Positions 24,462-33,313 are shown, counted from the first letter of the stretch. The stretch is 64,000 nucleotides of DNA from CAVQGM01 sp963712065 (GCA_963712065.1 CAVQGM010000001.1:310001-374000); one strand, 5' to 3'. Numbers and translations: made by a program. The notes: generated from the sequence alone by a model not told the origin.

Positions 24462-25118
24462 CTACATGCGTCCGAGGAGCTCGGTCTTCTTCGCCTCGTA
24501 CTCCTCGGGCGTGATGGCCCCCCGCTCGCGGAGCGCGTGCAGCTTCTCGAGCTGCTCCGGCACCGAGGCGGCGGGGTCGGGTGGCGGTGCCGGCGCAGCA
24601 GCCGCCGCGGCCACGGCCGCCGCGCTGCCGGTGTCGAACGCCCGCTGCGAGCTGGCCTCCTTCTGCCGGTAGATCTCGTTCTGCACCAGGTCGGGCTTGC
24701 GGATGTCGTCGAACACCGAGACACCGGCGATGCTGGCCGAGTCGATGCGGAGGTCACCGAGGCCGAGGAGCCGCTCGAGCACGCCCTGCTCGAAGTGGAT
24801 GGCGTTGATGCTGCCGAGCGGGATCTCGATGCCGGACTTGGCGATGATCCCGGACCGGTAGATCACCCGGCTGGACGTGAGCACGAAGTGGGTGCTGACC
24901 CAGCGGAGGAACCGCTCGCCGAACCACACCAGCGTCGCGATCACGAAGAGGGCGGCGAGGAACTTGACCGGGTCGGGCCAGTCCTGGACGAGCACCACCA
25001 GACCGAACACCACGGCGACGACCAGCGCGGCCGACGACTTCACCATGTACCACCAGTGCGGGTGGAGGTGGAGGACGAGCTCCTCGTCGGGGTGCAGGTA
25101 GTCCTCGGGGTACGGCAC
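24462..25118 (-). CDS. Bacterial PH-domain membrane protein with SHOCT motif
   Basis: A 218-residue protein: N-terminal YLHPDEELVLHLHPHWW, two membrane helices (about residues 29-46 and 52-68), a YdbS/bPH2-like PH domain (FVLTSSRVIYRSGIIAKSGIEIPLGSINAIHFEQGVLERLLGLGDLRIDSA), an Ala/Pro linker of about 20 residues, and a C-terminal SHOCT domain (EQLEKLHALRERGAITPEEYEAKKTELLGRM). SHOCT domains are thought to mediate oligomerisation. Membrane-stress or lipid-related roles are guessed for the family. GTG start with a -10 box 7 nt upstream. Confidence 0.88.
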   Translation of the reverse strand: MPYPEDYLHPDEELVLHLHPHWWYMVKSSAALVVAVVFGLVVLVQDWPDPVKFLAALFVIATLVWFGERFLRWVSTHFVLTSSRVIYRSGIIAKSGIEIPLGSINAIHFEQGVLERLLGLGDLRIDSASIAGVSVFDDIRKPDLVQNEIYRQKEASSQRAFDTGSAAAVAAAAAAPAPPPDPAASVPEQLEKLHALRERGAITPEEYEAKKTELLGRM

Positions 25119-25131
25119 GGACGCGAGCGTA
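25119..25131 (-). promoter_or_regulatory. Putative leaderless promoter of the PH-domain gene
   Basis: Minus-strand TACGCT (25131-25126), 7 nt before the GTG at 25118. Confidence 0.5.
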
Positions 25132-25172
25132 GCCCTGGGTCTGTGCTCCGTGAGGGAGCGGGACGGCCGGAC

Positions 25173-25520
25173 CTAGCCCCAGCCGAGGTCGTGGAGCCGG
25201 GCGTCGTCGATGCCGAAGTGGTGACCGACCTCGTGGATCACGGTGATGCGCACCTGGCGCACGACGTCGTCCTCGGTGCGGCACATGCGCAGGATCGGCC
25301 GACGGAAGATGGTGATGCGGTCGGGCAGCACCATGCCGGCGCCGTAGTCGCGGCGTTCGGTGAGCGGGATGCCCTCGTAGAGCCCGAGCAGGTGGGGGCG
25401 GTCGGCGCCGTCGGCCACCACGACGGCCACGTTGTCCATGCGCTCGGCCAGCTCGGCCGGGATGCCGTCGAGCGCCTCGGCCACCAGCTCCTCGAACCGC
25501 TCCTCGGACACCTCGACCAC
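25173..25520 (-). CDS. Zincin-like metallopeptidase family protein
   Basis: A 115-residue protein with VIHEVGHHFGIDD, an HExxH-type zinc motif (HEVGHH) near residue 95, and the family start VSEERFEELVAEALDGIPAELAERMDNVAVVV. Such small DUF1025-like zincins are widespread in actinobacteria; substrates are unknown. I chose GTG 25520 because longer versions would read through the 21-bp inverted repeat and because a TAGCCT box is 7 nt upstream. It is divergent from uvrD2. Confidence 0.82.
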   Translation of the reverse strand: MVEVSEERFEELVAEALDGIPAELAERMDNVAVVVADGADRPHLLGLYEGIPLTERRDYGAGMVLPDRITIFRRPILRMCRTEDDVVRQVRITVIHEVGHHFGIDDARLHDLGWG

Positions 25521-25533
25521 GACGAGCAGGCTA
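25521..25533 (-). promoter_or_regulatory. Putative leaderless promoter of the zincin gene
   Basis: Minus-strand TAGCCT (25533-25528), 7 nt before the GTG at 25520. Confidence 0.45.
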
Positions 25534-25559
25534 AAGGGCCGCCGCGCCACCACACACCG

Positions 25560-25607
25560 TTCTGGTGTGAGATGGCGCTGCCAGAGCAGCGCCATCTCAC
25601 ACCAGAA
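25560..25607. repeat. Perfect 21-bp inverted repeat with 6-nt spacer
   Basis: Arms 25560-25580 and 25587-25607 are exact reverse complements around ccagag. It lies between two outward-facing -10 boxes (25528-25533 and 25657-25662), upstream of both genes, so it is not an ordinary terminator. Confidence 0.95.
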
Positions 25608-25656
25608 CCAGTGGGTGCGGTCGGCGTGGTGCGCCTGAGCTGACGGTGGGGATCGG

Positions 25657-25669
25657 TAAGGTCGGCCCG
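25657..25669 (+). promoter_or_regulatory. Putative leaderless uvrD2 promoter
   Basis: TAAGGT (25657-25662), then 7 nt to the ATG at 25670; no Shine-Dalgarno. Confidence 0.5.
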
Positions 25670-27724
25670 ATGGACGCCGGCGCCCTCCTCCAGGGTCTCA
25701 ACGAGGCCCAACGGCGGGCGGTCACCACCCCGTCGGCGCCGCTGCGCATCCTCGCCGGGGCGGGCTCGGGCAAGACCCGGGTGCTGACCCGCCGCATCGC
25801 CCACCGGGTGGTGCGGGGCGACATCGACCCCGAGCACGTGCTCGCCCTCACCTTCACCCGCAAGGCGGCGGGCGAGCTCAGCCAGCGTCTGCGGGCCCTC
25901 GGCCTGCGCGACTCGCTCGCCGCCGGCACCTTCCACGCCATCGCCTACGCCCAGCTGCGCCAGCGCTGGGCCGACCGGGGCATCCGCCCGCCCACGCTGC
26001 TCGACCGCAAGGTCGGCTTCGTGGCCCGCCTGCTGCCCCGCAACCTGTCCGGCGGCACCGCCGCCCTCGACGTGGTCGGCGAGATCGAGTGGGCCAAGGC
26101 CCGCATGGTCACCCCCGACCGCTACCCCGCCGCCGCCGCCGAGGTGAAGCGCAAGCCGCCGCTCGAGCCGGCCGTCGTCGCCGCCGCCTTCGAGCGCTAC
26201 GAGCAGGAGAAGCAGTCGCGCCGGATGGTCGACTTCGACGACCTGTTGCGACTGGCCCGCCGCGACCTCGACGACGCCGAGTTCGCCGCCGCCCGGCGCT
26301 GGCGGTTCCGCCACCTGTTCGTCGACGAGTTCCAGGACGTCAACCCGCTCCAGCACGCCCTGCTGCGGGCCTGGCTCGGCGACCGGTCCGACCTGTGCGT
26401 CGTGGGCGACCCCAACCAGGCCATCTACGCCTGGAACGGCGCCGACGCCCGCTACCTCGAACGCTTCGACGACTTCCATCCGGGCGGGGAGACGGTGGCG
26501 CTGGTCGACAACTACCGGTCGAGCCCCCAGATCCTGGCTGTCGCCAACGCCGTGCTGGCCACCGGTCGCGGGACCCGGCCCGACGCCCTCGTGCCCAACC
26601 GACCCGACGGGCCGATCCCCACCGTCCGGGCCCTCGACGACGACAAGGCCGAGGCCCGCGCCGTCGCCCGGGCCGTCCGCGACGCCCACCGTCCCGGCGG
26701 CCGGTGGAACGACCAGGCGGTGCTGGCCCGCACCAACGCCCAGCTCGTCGTGGTCGAAGAGGCGCTGCGGACCGCCGACGTCCCCTACCGCATCCGCGGC
26801 GGCGGCAACCTGCTCGACCAGCCCGAGGTGGCCCAGGCCCTGCGCGACCTGCGCCGTCGGGCCGAGGCCGCCCAGCGCGGCGAGGGAGGCGGCGGCCCCA
26901 CCGGTGCCGGCGCCGACCTGCGGGCCGGCCTGGCCGATCTCGAGGCCACCGCCCGCCACCTCGAGGTCGACGGCGGCGACCAGGGCGACGAGCGGGCCGC
27001 CAACCTCGAGGCGCTGGTGCGGCTCGGGCGCGACTACCAGGCCGTCGACCCCGAGGGCTCGGTCACGGGGTTCCTCACCTGGCTCAACACCACCGCCCGG
27101 GGCGACCAGCCCGACGGGCGTGACGACGCCGTCGACCTCACCACCTTCCACGCCGCCAAGGGCCTCGAGTGGGGCGTCGTGCACCTCATCGGGCTCGAGC
27201 AGGGGCTGGTGCCCATCACCCACGCCAAGACGTCGGCCGCCATCGACGAGGAGCGACGGCTCCTCTACGTCGCCGTCACCCGGGCCGAGCGCGAGCTCCG
27301 CCTGAGTTGGGCGCGCCAACGCACCTTCGGCACCCGCACCGCCACCCGTGAGCCGTCGCTCTGGCTCGAGGCCATCGACGACGCCCGGGGCCGGCTCGAG
27401 GGTCGCGAGCCGCCGGCCCGGCCCACCCGCCCACCCGAGCTCGTGCGGTCCAAGGGCCGACGCTCGCCCACGACGGTCGGGGTCGACCTCGACGACGAGG
27501 GCCGCCGCGTGTTCGAGGCGCTCAAGACCTGGCGCGCCGGGGTGGCCAAGGCGGCGGCAGTGCCCGCCTACGTCGTCGCCCACGACCGCACCCTCGAAGC
27601 GGTGGCCGCCGCCCGACCCCGGTCGCGCGACGACCTGCTCGAGGTGCCCGGCATGGGGCCGGTGAAGGTCAGCCGCTACGGCGACGACCTGCTCGCGCTT
27701 GTCGCCGGCGCGAGCGAGGGATAG
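25670..27724 (+). CDS. uvrD2: UvrD2-type superfamily I DNA helicase with HRDC domain
   Basis: An ATP-dependent 3'-5' helicase of 684 residues. ILAGAGSGKT (Walker A, near residue 30), HLFVDEFQDVNPLQ (motif II), VVGDPNQAIYAWNGAD (motif III), DLTTFHAAKGLEW (motif V) and LYVAVTRAERELRLSW (motif VI) are all present. Residues about 607-684 form an HRDC domain (VPAYVVAHDRTLEAVAAARP then LLEVPGMGPVKVSRYG). The layout matches mycobacterial UvrD2, but the Cys4 zinc motif expected before HRDC is missing: ELVRSKGRRSPTTVGVDL has no cysteine. It is divergent from the zincin gene. Confidence 0.93.
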   Translation: MDAGALLQGLNEAQRRAVTTPSAPLRILAGAGSGKTRVLTRRIAHRVVRGDIDPEHVLALTFTRKAAGELSQRLRALGLRDSLAAGTFHAIAYAQLRQRWADRGIRPPTLLDRKVGFVARLLPRNLSGGTAALDVVGEIEWAKARMVTPDRYPAAAAEVKRKPPLEPAVVAAAFERYEQEKQSRRMVDFDDLLRLARRDLDDAEFAAARRWRFRHLFVDEFQDVNPLQHALLRAWLGDRSDLCVVGDPNQAIYAWNGADARYLERFDDFHPGGETVALVDNYRSSPQILAVANAVLATGRGTRPDALVPNRPDGPIPTVRALDDDKAEARAVARAVRDAHRPGGRWNDQAVLARTNAQLVVVEEALRTADVPYRIRGGGNLLDQPEVAQALRDLRRRAEAAQRGEGGGGPTGAGADLRAGLADLEATARHLEVDGGDQGDERAANLEALVRLGRDYQAVDPEGSVTGFLTWLNTTARGDQPDGRDDAVDLTTFHAAKGLEWGVVHLIGLEQGLVPITHAKTSAAIDEERRLLYVAVTRAERELRLSWARQRTFGTRTATREPSLWLEAIDDARGRLEGREPPARPTRPPELVRSKGRRSPTTVGVDLDDEGRRVFEALKTWRAGVAKAAAVPAYVVAHDRTLEAVAAARPRSRDDLLEVPGMGPVKVSRYGDDLLALVAGASEG

Positions 27725-27734
27725 GCACTGCCCC

Positions 27735-28235
27735 GTGAGGTTCTCCATCGAGCAGCGCTACGACGCCCCGCCCGACGCGGTCATGGCCGCCTACACCGAC
27801 CCCGACCTGTACGGCACGTTCCACGACCTGTCCAAGGTCGCGGTCCCCGAGGTGCTGTCGTGCGAGCGCGACGGCGACCACGTGCACCTAAGGCTGCAGA
27901 TGCAGTTCATCGCCGAGCTCTCCTCGGCGGCCCGCCGGGTCGTCGACCCCAGCCGCATCCGCTGGGTGCAGGACGAGCGCTACGACCTCGCCCGTGGGAC
28001 GGCCGCGGTCGTGTTCCGGCCCGACGACTACGCCGACCGGTTCTCGTGCTCGGGCGGCTACACGTTCACCGCCACCGACGACGGCGGCCGGTGCCTGCGC
28101 ACCACGGCCGGCGACCTGCGCATCCGGGTGCCCCTCGTCGGCGGGCAGGTCGAGCGGGCCATGGTGTCGGGCCTGCGCGAGCACTTCGCCGAGGAGCAGC
28201 CCCTCGTCGCCGCCTGGCTGCAGCGCGCCGGCTGA
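27735..28235 (+). CDS. SRPBCC/DUF2505 family protein
   Basis: A 166-residue START/SRPBCC-fold protein of the DUF2505 type: RFSIEQRYDAPPDAVMAAYTDPDLYGTFHDL is the family start, with a beta-rich middle and a C-terminal amphipathic helix (VPLVGGQVERAMVSGLREHFAEEQPLVAAWL). The fold encloses a hydrophobic ligand, but none is known. It is 10 nt after uvrD2 and directly abuts the convergent thioesterase gene with no gap. Confidence 0.85.
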   Translation: MRFSIEQRYDAPPDAVMAAYTDPDLYGTFHDLSKVAVPEVLSCERDGDHVHLRLQMQFIAELSSAARRVVDPSRIRWVQDERYDLARGTAAVVFRPDDYADRFSCSGGYTFTATDDGGRCLRTTAGDLRIRVPLVGGQVERAMVSGLREHFAEEQPLVAAWLQRAG

Positions 28236-29039
28236 TCAGGCCCCGGTCTCCTCGGCCACCCCGAGGCGGGCGTTCTCGGCGGCGTCGCGCAGGCTCTTCA
28301 GCGCCTGGAAGCGACCCGGTTCCATCGAGATGAACAGCCCGTCGGCCTCCGCGCACAGCCGTTCGCCGGCGAACAGCTCGGCGTGGGTGTAGATCTTGCG
28401 GCCCTCGACCCGCTGCAGCTCGCTGACGAAGTCGAGCGCGGTGTGCAGCGGCGTCGGGCTGCGGTACTTCACCGTGAGGGTGCCGGTCATCCCGGGGTTG
28501 CCCGACAGGGTCTGGGTGGCCCCGAGCACCTCGTCGAAGGCACCGGCGATGTACCCGCCGTGCACGCAGCCCGGCGGCCCCTCGTAGGCGGAGCCGAACA
28601 CCACGGTGCCCCGCACCTTGCCGTCCTCCTCGCGGAGGCGGATGGGGGGCGAGAGCGGGTTGGCCAGGCCGATGAACGGGCTGTGCTCGAAGCTGGCGTG
28701 CGGGTCGCCGCCGGCGAGCGTCGCCTCGTTGAAGCCCTCGTAGATCGTGCCCGACGACTGCAGCTGCTCGAACACGAGGGCGACCTTCGACAACCGGTCG
28801 GCGGCCTCGACGATCTCCTCGGTCGGCGCGGCGGTGCCGACCAGCCGTTCCATGATGATCCGCATCGAGTCGGCCAGGCGGCGCATCTCCACCTGCCGGG
28901 TGGTGAGGGCGGAGATCGGCGGCTCCTGCCAGCGGCTCCACAGCGGGGAGCGCACCACCTCGTCGGGGTCGGGCCGGTCGGCCCCTCCTGTCGGAGGGAC
29001 GCGAGGGGGGACGGGCGTCGGGTCGTTCACATGTTCCAT
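28236..29039 (-). CDS. PaaI-like hotdog-fold thioesterase
   Basis: A 267-residue protein with a C-terminal hotdog domain: GPPGCVHGGYIAGAFDEVLGATQ (near residues 155-175) is the 4HBT helix motif HGG..a..fD in which the Asp/Glu activates water for acyl-CoA hydrolysis, followed by GTLTVKYRSPTPL. An N-terminal helical extension of about 90 residues precedes it. Probably hydrolyses acyl-CoA esters; the chain length is unknown. Confidence 0.87.
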   Translation of the reverse strand: MEHVNDPTPVPPRVPPTGGADRPDPDEVVRSPLWSRWQEPPISALTTRQVEMRRLADSMRIIMERLVGTAAPTEEIVEAADRLSKVALVFEQLQSSGTIYEGFNEATLAGGDPHASFEHSPFIGLANPLSPPIRLREEDGKVRGTVVFGSAYEGPPGCVHGGYIAGAFDEVLGATQTLSGNPGMTGTLTVKYRSPTPLHTALDFVSELQRVEGRKIYTHAELFAGERLCAEADGLFISMEPGRFQALKSLRDAAENARLGVAEETGA

Positions 29040-29090
29040 GGTGGCACTCCCCGGCCGGAGCGGACGAGAGCGGGACCGCGACCCAGGGAA

Positions 29091-29861
29091 TCAGGTCAGG
29101 TCGACGATGACGGGAGCGTGGTCGCTCGGGCCCTTGCCCTTGCGGGCGTTGCGGTCGATGAGCACGGCAGCCGCGCGGTCGGCGACCGGGCGGGTGGCCA
29201 GCACGAGGTCGATGCGCATGCCCTTGCCCTTGTGGAAGTTGCCCGCCCGGTAGTCCCACCACGAGAACAACCCGGGCGCGTCGTAGGCCTCACGGAACAC
29301 GTCGACGAGCCCCCACGCGGCGAGGTCGCGCACGACCTGCCGCTCCGGCTGGCTCACGTGCGTCGCGCCCACGAACTGGGCGGGATCCCAGACGTCGCGG
29401 TCGTCGGGGGCGATGTTCCAGTCCCCGCACAGCACGAGCGGGTCGTCGGGGGCGTGGCGAGCCTCGACCACGGCGGCGAGGCGGGCGAGCCACCGCAGCT
29501 TGTAGTCGTACTGCTCGTGGCCGACCTCACGGCCGTTGGGCACGTACACGCTGGCCACGCGGATGCCCCCGCAGGTCGCCCACACGAGCCGGGCCTCGGG
29601 ATCCTCGTCGTCCCCGTCGTCGAAGCCGGCGACCACGTCGTCGAGGCCGACCCGACTGAGGATGGCCACCCCGTTCCACTGCCCCTGGCCGACGTGGGCG
29701 GCGTCGTAGCCGAGGGCCTGGAACGTCATCAGGGGGAAGGCGGCATCGGCGAGCTTGGTCTCCTGCAGGCAGAGCACGTCGGGCTGCACCTGGCCGAGCC
29801 ACTCCTCCACCCGGCCGAGTCGCGCCTTGAGGGAGTTGACGTTCCAGGTGGCCAGCCGCAC
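29091..29861 (-). CDS. xthA: Exodeoxyribonuclease III / AP endonuclease
   Basis: It cleaves the backbone at abasic sites and trims 3' ends in base excision repair. The 256-residue protein has LATWNVNSLKARL (Asn ligand, residues 3-15), LCLQETKL (catalytic Glu), YVPNGREV, LCGDWNIAPDDRDVWDP (Asp/Asn pair) and PSDHAPVIV (catalytic Asp-His). GTG 29861 gives the standard start; GTG 29879 would add six residues but overlaps the predicted -10. Confidence 0.95.
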   Translation of the reverse strand: MRLATWNVNSLKARLGRVEEWLGQVQPDVLCLQETKLADAAFPLMTFQALGYDAAHVGQGQWNGVAILSRVGLDDVVAGFDDGDDEDPEARLVWATCGGIRVASVYVPNGREVGHEQYDYKLRWLARLAAVVEARHAPDDPLVLCGDWNIAPDDRDVWDPAQFVGATHVSQPERQVVRDLAAWGLVDVFREAYDAPGLFSWWDYRAGNFHKGKGMRIDLVLATRPVADRAAAVLIDRNARKGKGPSDHAPVIVDLT

Positions 29862-29877
29862 GAGCGACCAGCCAACC

Positions 29878-29887
29878 ACGGTACGGT
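29878..29887. promoter_or_regulatory. Overlapping divergent -10 boxes (xthA / dsbA-like)
   Basis: Plus-strand TACGGT (29882-29887) lies 6 nt before the GTG at 29894. Minus-strand TACCGT (29883-29878) lies 16 nt before the xthA GTG at 29861. The two hexamers share two bases, so RNA polymerase cannot occupy both. Confidence 0.45.
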
Positions 29888-29893
29888 CGCAGC

Positions 29894-30565
29894 GTGCGAG
29901 CCGAGCCGGACGGTCACCCGGGGCGCCAGGCGGCCGGCGCGCCGGTGCTCGAGGCCCGCTACTGGCGCGACTACCTCTGCCCGTGGTGCTACGTCGGGCG
30001 CGACCGCACCGCGCTCATCGAGTCGTTGGGCGTGGCGGTGACCCCTCTTCCCTACGAGCTCCACCCCGAGATCGGCGACGAGGGCCGAGTGCATCGGCCC
30101 GGTGGCCGCTACGACCGGGTGCTCGACGCCATCGAGGCCGAGTGCGAAGCGGTCGGGCTGCCGTTCACCCGACCCACCCACAGCCCCAACACCCGACGGG
30201 TGCTCGAGCTCACCGAGCTGGTGCGGTTGCACGAGCCCGAGGCGTTCGAGGCCGTCGACGACGCGTGCTGGCGGCGGCACTGGGTCGACGGCGGCGACCT
30301 CGGCGACCCCGCCCAGGTGCGGGAGATCCTGGTCGGAGCGGGTGTCGACGTCGACCTGGTCGACGCCCTCGGCGCCGACGGCGCGGGTCGTGCCGCCCTC
30401 GAGGCGTCGATGACCGAGGCCCGCTCCCGAGGGGTGACGTCGACGCCCACCTGGGTCATCGGCGAGCTGGCCATCCCCGGTGCCCAACCCCGGGCGACCA
30501 TCGAGCGATGGGTCGGGCGCCTGGTGGCCCGAGCCGGCGCCAGCCCGCCGGCGCCCGCCCCTTAG
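29894..30565 (+). CDS. DsbA/FrnE-like thioredoxin-fold oxidoreductase
   Basis: A 223-residue DsbA-family protein: YWRDYLCPWCYVGRDR carries the redox CPWC motif near residue 30, with helical insert and SRGVTSTPTWVIG as the cis-Pro loop (TP). It matches the FrnE/2-hydroxychromene isomerase-like subgroup, which is cytoplasmic and lacks a signal peptide. A disulfide exchange or isomerase role is inferred. Confidence 0.88.
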   Translation: MRAEPDGHPGRQAAGAPVLEARYWRDYLCPWCYVGRDRTALIESLGVAVTPLPYELHPEIGDEGRVHRPGGRYDRVLDAIEAECEAVGLPFTRPTHSPNTRRVLELTELVRLHEPEAFEAVDDACWRRHWVDGGDLGDPAQVREILVGAGVDVDLVDALGADGAGRAALEASMTEARSRGVTSTPTWVIGELAIPGAQPRATIERWVGRLVARAGASPPAPAP

Positions 30566-30602
30566 GGACTTTGGTCCGTTCCCCACCCCCGCTGGGCGGG
30601 GC

Positions 30603-30608
30603 TAGCGT
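30603..30608 (+). promoter_or_regulatory. Putative -10 box of the RND transporter gene
   Basis: TAGCGT, 31 nt before the GTG at 30640. A small GC hairpin (30587-30601) abuts it, and a GGGGGGAAG Shine-Dalgarno lies in the leader. Confidence 0.35.
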
Positions 30609-30639
30609 GACGCAGTTCACTCGCACTGGGGGGAAGTCG

Positions 30640-33279
30640 GTGGCAGACAACACAGCGCACCGCACGCGGGGGCAGCGCTTCTGGTCGTGGCTCGCAGTCA
30701 ACCTCGGCAAGCGGATCGGGATCGTGTCTCTGATCGGCCTGCTCATCACGCTGGTGCTCGGCTACGGCCTCACCAGGCTCCAGTTCGCCACCGGCCAGGA
30801 CAGCTACCTCAACACCGACGACGAGGTCTACATCGACAACGTCGCCTACCAGGACCTGTTCGGTGGCCAGGCGATGCTCGTCATGGTCCGGGCCGAGGAG
30901 GGCACCACCATCGGCGAGGCGATGACCTCGGCGAACCTGGCTGAGTTCGACCGCATCGCCGAGACGCTGAAATCCAAGCCAGAGCTCGTGCTCTCGGTCG
31001 TGAGCCCCACCACCGCGCTCCGTTGGAGCGAGAACCTCCTGTCGAAGCAGCCGAACGGCGAACCGGCGGCCAACCCCCTGCTGAGCGCTGCCGGCGCCGC
31101 CACCGCCCACGCTCTCGAGGTCGATCCCTCCGAGGAGGGCAAGGCGCTGCGACAGGCCGACGCCGTCGAGACCCTGGCGCGCTTCGACGCCGTTCCCGCC
31201 GACCAGCGCTCGCTCGACGCCACCGACAACCGGGCCTGGGTCGACCTGCTGCTGTACGACAACGAGGGCGAGATCCGGCGCGCCCAGCAGGCGGTGTTCA
31301 CCGACGACCAGCACGCTTTCATCGTCGTCCGACTCGTCGGCAACGCCTCGATCGAGGTGGAAGGTGAGGGCAGCGTCCTCGTCCAGGACGTCGTCGAGGA
31401 CAGCGTCGAGAGCGGGGCTCTCGAAGGCGTCGAGGTCGTGGTGACGGGAGCGCCGATCCTTCTGAAGGACATCAACGACTACCTGCGAGGCGGGATGCTC
31501 CAGCTCGGCGGCATCGCTCTCGTGATCATGGCGATCATCCTCCTCGTGCTGTTCGACGTGCGCTGGCGTCTCCTGCCCTTGGGTGTGATCCTCGTGGGGG
31601 TCATCTGGGCCTTCGGCCTGGCCGGCTATCTCGGCATCCCCTTGTCCCTGGTCACCATCGCCGGCCTGCCGATCCTGCTCGGCATCGGCATCGACTACGC
31701 CATCCAGATGCACGCGCGCGTCGAGGAGGAAGTCGTCGTCGACCGCGACCCCCACCCGATCCAGGAGACGGCCCGGAGCTTGGGGCCGGCGCTGGTCGCC
31801 GTCGCCGTCGCCGGCGTGGTCGCCATGGCCGCGCTCTCCTTCGCCGCGGTGCCCATGATCCGCGCCTTCGGCCTGCTCCTCGCCGTCGGCCTGGCCGTCG
31901 TCTGCCTGGCGAGCATCATCCTCCCCCTCGGCATCCTCGGCGCCCGCGAGTACCGCTCCCCGACCCAACGGAAGGACTACCGCGAGGGCTGGATATCCCG
32001 CTTCGTCGTCTGGCTCGGCTCCCTGCCCACTCTGTTCGGGCCAGCCTTCGTCCTCCTCAGCATCTTCGTGTTCGCCGGCGGCCTGATCGTCGAGGAGAAG
32101 CTCGAGCTGCAGACCGACGTACTCGAGTGGGTCGACCAGGACTCCAAGGGCATCACCGATTTCCGGACCGTCGAACGGGAGACCGGTTCCAGCTCGGAGC
32201 TCGGCATCTTCATCTACAGCCCGCCATTGGACGAGCGCCCTCCGACCACCACCACGTCGACCGCCGAGTACGACGTGTTCTCACAGGAGATGGTGACCTT
32301 CACCTGGGACTACGCCGAGGAGCTGAGACAGCAACACCCGGAGGCGCTGCTCACCGCCTCCAGCCTCGTGACCACGATCGGCTACGCCGCCGAGGTGCCC
32401 GGAGCCACCCCGCTCGCGCCGCGCGCCGAGGACGTCGTGGCCGGCTACGACCTCGCCCCCGAGGACATCAAGCTCTCCACCATCGCACCACCGAGCGACG
32501 AGGTCCCGAACGGGGCGGCCAACCTCATCTACCGGTACGCACCGAGCACGCTCGAGGAGCGCAAGGACGTCGTCAACGAGATCCGGCTCGAGACCGCCGA
32601 GTTCGACGAGGTCGCCTCGGGCGCGATCCGCGCGGTCCCGTCGGGCCTCGCCATCGTCGGCGTCGGGCTCCTCGAGAACCTGAAGGCGAACCGCATCCTG
32701 CTCACCTACCTGGCGATCGGCTTCGTGGGTATCTTCCTGACCATCCGCCTCAAGAGCATCGTGCGCTCGTTGCTCGCCCTGGTGCCAGTCCTCATCGCCG
32801 TCGGCGGCACCTCGATCGTCGCCTACGTGTTCGGCCTGACGCTCAGCCCAATGACCGCCGTCAGCGGTCCCCTCGTCACCGCAGCGTGCACCGAGTTCAC
32901 GTCCCTGATGCTCTTCCGGTACCTCGAGGAGCGTCGGCGCGGGCTCTGGCCGCGCCAGGCGAGCGACGTGGCCTCGGCCCGCACGGGCCGAGCATTCGTG
33001 GTCTCCGCTCTCACCACGATGACGGGTGTCGCCGTCATCGCCACGTCGAGCCTGCCGCTCCTCCGCGACTTCGGCATCGTCGTGGCGATGAACGTGACCG
33101 TCGCGCTGCTCGCGGCGCTCGTGGTGCTCCCGCCCTTGCTGGTGTGGGCCGACAACCGGGGATGGGTGTCCCGGGGCGAGATCCCGAAGCACGTGATGGC
33201 CTCGACCACGCCCAAGTTCGCTGGACGCACGGAGGCCGAGGCCCTGGCCGAGCAGGAACGGGTCCCCACCGGGGCCTGA
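30640..33279 (+). CDS. RND/MMPL-family membrane transporter
   Basis: An 879-residue transporter with the 12-helix RND pattern: one N-terminal helix (VSLIGLLITLVLGYGLTRL), a large extracytoplasmic loop, a five-helix block (about residues 285-445), a second helix and loop, and a second block (about 680-850). LLGIGIDYAIQMHARVEEE is the SSD/RND helix-4 signature with the proton-relay Asp. MMPL-like exporters move lipids or drugs using proton motive force; the substrate is unknown. An internal in-frame GTG nearer the -10 was rejected because 30640 has the Shine-Dalgarno. Confidence 0.9.
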   Translation: MADNTAHRTRGQRFWSWLAVNLGKRIGIVSLIGLLITLVLGYGLTRLQFATGQDSYLNTDDEVYIDNVAYQDLFGGQAMLVMVRAEEGTTIGEAMTSANLAEFDRIAETLKSKPELVLSVVSPTTALRWSENLLSKQPNGEPAANPLLSAAGAATAHALEVDPSEEGKALRQADAVETLARFDAVPADQRSLDATDNRAWVDLLLYDNEGEIRRAQQAVFTDDQHAFIVVRLVGNASIEVEGEGSVLVQDVVEDSVESGALEGVEVVVTGAPILLKDINDYLRGGMLQLGGIALVIMAIILLVLFDVRWRLLPLGVILVGVIWAFGLAGYLGIPLSLVTIAGLPILLGIGIDYAIQMHARVEEEVVVDRDPHPIQETARSLGPALVAVAVAGVVAMAALSFAAVPMIRAFGLLLAVGLAVVCLASIILPLGILGAREYRSPTQRKDYREGWISRFVVWLGSLPTLFGPAFVLLSIFVFAGGLIVEEKLELQTDVLEWVDQDSKGITDFRTVERETGSSSELGIFIYSPPLDERPPTTTTSTAEYDVFSQEMVTFTWDYAEELRQQHPEALLTASSLVTTIGYAAEVPGATPLAPRAEDVVAGYDLAPEDIKLSTIAPPSDEVPNGAANLIYRYAPSTLEERKDVVNEIRLETAEFDEVASGAIRAVPSGLAIVGVGLLENLKANRILLTYLAIGFVGIFLTIRLKSIVRSLLALVPVLIAVGGTSIVAYVFGLTLSPMTAVSGPLVTAACTEFTSLMLFRYLEERRRGLWPRQASDVASARTGRAFVVSALTTMTGVAVIATSSLPLLRDFGIVVAMNVTVALLAALVVLPPLLVWADNRGWVSRGEIPKHVMASTTPKFAGRTEAEALAEQERVPTGA

Positions 33280-33313
33280 GGCCGACCGGGAGGCCATCGG
33301 CGACGGCGTGGCC

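Noticed and set aside
22959..25643. A long plus-strand open frame across galK and its neighbours
   Set aside because: It overlaps galK in another frame and continues across several minus-strand genes, so it is a high-GC shadow.
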